This document shows positions 3,902-5,540 of a stretch of DNA of 5,540 nucleotides, piece by piece. The stretch is from the NCBI GenBank assembly GCA_030636885.1, contig DAOVVY010000062.1, forward strand, positions 1-5,540, given 5' to 3'. Position numbers and translations under genes: made by a program. A model generated the notes under the pieces. The model did no database searches, had not been told where the DNA came from, and saw only the letters and a list, made by a program, of their open reading frames with translations. Position 1 is the stretch's first letter; the number at the start of each line of letters is the position of its first letter. The stretch comes from Candidatus Nanohaloarchaea archaeon. Its GTDB lineage: Archaea; EX4484-52; GLR71.

Positions 3902-5540
3902 TTACTTTTTTTAGAAATAAATTCAGTATTGCCAGATTCTATACGTTTTATTATATTTTCAATTGCATCTGTATATTGAGGAAATTCTTTTTCGATTGCA
4001 CCAAGATAAGATATGATATTCTCTGGAGCATCACTTATTTCGGATTGTATGAAATTGCGATCTTTTAATGTACCGACCAATCTTTCTTCAAAATGTTTCA
4101 TTTCAGAATGATCAGGTATAATTGAATTCTGAATCTCACCAACTATATTACTTGCTTGTTCACTCTTTGCTATATCACTAATGCCTAATTTATCAAATAG
4201 TGAATTATCTTTATCCCTTTTAGTGATATAATCTGAAGGTGATTCTGTAGGATTAAATATATTATTTGAAAGTAAAGCATTTTCACTGTTGGTTTCTGAA
4301 TTTCCAGAGTTACTGTTTATATTTTCCATTATAATTGGTTTAATTTTTGTTGACAATCCAGATAACTTAGATTCCGCAATTTCACCTTTATGATATTTAA
4401 TAAGTTCTAAAATTGCTTCAGCAAGATAATTGTTTGGAATTTTTATCTCTTTTTTTGTTAGTCCTAAAGCACCTTTGATACCCCGGATTTTGCTTAATTT
4501 TTCTACAGGAGGCATCGCTTTAATTATATCACAGAAGGCATCACTTGTATCATTGTCAAAAATCATTTGTTTATTTTCATAAAAATCTTTTAGAGATATA
4601 GTTCCCAAAGACATGTCTTTGTTATGAACTGCATAAATTATATTTCCTGTAATAAAATTATTAACCATATTTTCAATTATGACATCATCGCTTTTTTTAA
4701 GGTCATCATATACAGAATCTTCAATATTGATATCATTTTCTTTTAACATATTAATTTCAGATATGATATTTTTTCGAGTATCTAATATATCTTTATTTTC
4801 ATCATCAAACAAATTATTTGAAGTAATATCATCATTTGACTTAGATATTTCATTTTTCAATGATTTAAGTTCTTCATCGATTAAGTTATCTTTTATAGTT
4901 TCGGCAATCTGTTTTTTAGTAGAGTCATTGGGCGAATAGGTGATTATTGAATATAATATATTACATTTATTGTTTTCTGCACTGTCAAGCTCTTTTTGAA
5001 GTGTAGTTGTATATTTATCAATAAGTGAATCTAAAAGATCTGTATCATTTGCGAGAGTTTCAAGATTTGATAATCCTTTATTTTCAGTACCCGAAATTAT
5101 ATCAATGTCATTTGTGTTTTTAAGATCAATAATATCAGCAATTTCAATATCTTTATCTTTTATCTCTGATGCAATGGCTTCTTTTTTTGCCTCCTTATAG
5201 GTCCCTTCAAGACCTTCTAATTTGTCTGCGTGCTTTTCAAGAAGTTGATATTTTTCTGTATTTTCGACTATTTCTTTGTATGTTAGATTTTTAGTTTCAT
5301 CGTTTAATTTATCAGTTAAACCATCCATATTATCCTTAAGAAGTTTATCCTGTTCTGTCAAAAGACTATTGAGTGTTTTATAATCGGATTCGTCTAAAGA
5401 TTCTTTTTTTATTATTGTATTTGTTTCTTTGTTGACATCATATTTAATTTTTGCAAAATAAATAACTTTATATGAAAGATTTTTGGTTTTTGTTAAAGTT
5501 TCTACCTGTAAAGGAAGTTTATCTTTTGTAATATGATATA
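3898..5540 (-). CDS. Large acidic, probably coiled-coil orphan protein, N-terminus outside window
   Basis: The frame is open from the right edge to the TAA at 3898-3900, giving at least 546 residues. A TTG at 5359-5361 could be read as a start, but the 59 codons upstream are coding-like (for example ITKDKLPLQVETLTKTK and KESLDESDYKTLNSL), so the true start lies outside. The protein is rich in Asp, Glu, Lys, Asn and Ile and strongly helical. The visible N-terminal part may be beta-like (LSYKVIYFAKIKYDV). Long acidic helices follow, then a less acidic central part (PPVEKLSKIRGIKGALGLTK), a Ser/Asn linker (NINSNSGNSETNSENALLSN) and a final helical domain. It has two Cys and no membrane segment or catalytic motif. 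I recognise no family; a structural or scaffold role is a guess. GC is very low (10 of 60 bases in 4741-4800). An A7 run lies close before the stop and a coding-like tail follows in another frame. Confidence 0.85.
   Translation of the reverse strand, partial: YHITKDKLPLQVETLTKTKNLSYKVIYFAKIKYDVNKETNTIIKKESLDESDYKTLNSLLTEQDKLLKDNMDGLTDKLNDETKNLTYKEIVENTEKYQLLEKHADKLEGLEGTYKEAKKEAIASEIKDKDIEIADIIDLKNTNDIDIISGTENKGLSNLETLANDTDLLDSLIDKYTTTLQKELDSAENNKCNILYSIITYSPNDSTKKQIAETIKDNLIDEELKSLKNEISKSNDDITSNNLFDDENKDILDTRKNIISEINMLKENDINIEDSVYDDLKKSDDVIIENMVNNFITGNIIYAVHNKDMSLGTISLKDFYENKQMIFDNDTSDAFCDIIKAMPPVEKLSKIRGIKGALGLTKKEIKIPNNYLAEAILELIKYHKGEIAESKLSGLSTKIKPIIMENINSNSGNSETNSENALLSNNIFNPTESPSDYITKRDKDNSLFDKLGISDIAKSEQASNIVGEIQNSIIPDHSEMKHFEERLVGTLKDRNFIQSEISDAPENIISYLGAIEKEFPQYTDAIENIIKRIESGNTEFISKKSN

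Noticed and set aside
4679..4939. Plus-strand Ser/Phe/Leu/Ile-rich open frame within the large acidic gene
   Set aside because: It is the antisense shadow of Asp/Glu/Lys/Asn codons, with no upstream signals.

Overview
The window looks archaeal. The leftmost gene is an archaeal-type diphthine synthase (dphB, diphthamide modification of elongation factor 2). It is followed by a DUF357 protein, a family I know only from archaea. Promoters are TATA boxes, several placed so that the transcript would begin at or within about 10 nt of the start codon, and Shine-Dalgarno sequences are weak or absent. The lineage cannot be fixed from this sequence. The short genes, the style of the polytopic membrane protein and the many orphan proteins would suit a DPANN-type genome, but that is inference.

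Layout. Positions 1-1268 (+ strand): dphB, cut by the left edge and missing only a few N-terminal residues; then a small single-span membrane protein with a very basic tail; then the DUF357 protein. The last two are 9 bp apart and probably form one operon with its own TATA box. Positions 1269-2011 (+): a membrane-anchored protein with a HEIGH (HExxH) zinc-peptidase motif. Its promoter is flanked by two different perfect 7-bp-arm palindromes, one upstream of the TATA box and one covering the predicted transcription start and start codon. Positions 2041-5540 (- strand): a polytopic membrane protein with a Tyr/Gly/Arg tail, a soluble 239-residue orphan, and a very AT-rich, acidic, probably coiled-coil orphan of at least 546 residues that runs off the right edge. 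The coding frame of this last gene clearly continues to position 5540, upstream of the TTG at 5361.

Only dphB and DUF357 belong to families I can name. The HExxH protein is assigned by motif, and the three minus-strand genes have no recognised function. GC content, hand-counted on sample lines, is about 45-52% in dphB and the membrane gene and falls to about 17% in part of the large minus-strand gene, so the right side looks like accessory sequence.

Most worth a second look: the double-palindrome promoter of the metallopeptidase gene; a start-less, coding-like 33-codon tail directly after the stop of the large gene, which suggests a frameshift; and the uncharacterised minus-strand trio. I see no CRISPR array, tRNA, rRNA, IS element or recognisable defence system. 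A novel system is possible but not demonstrated.
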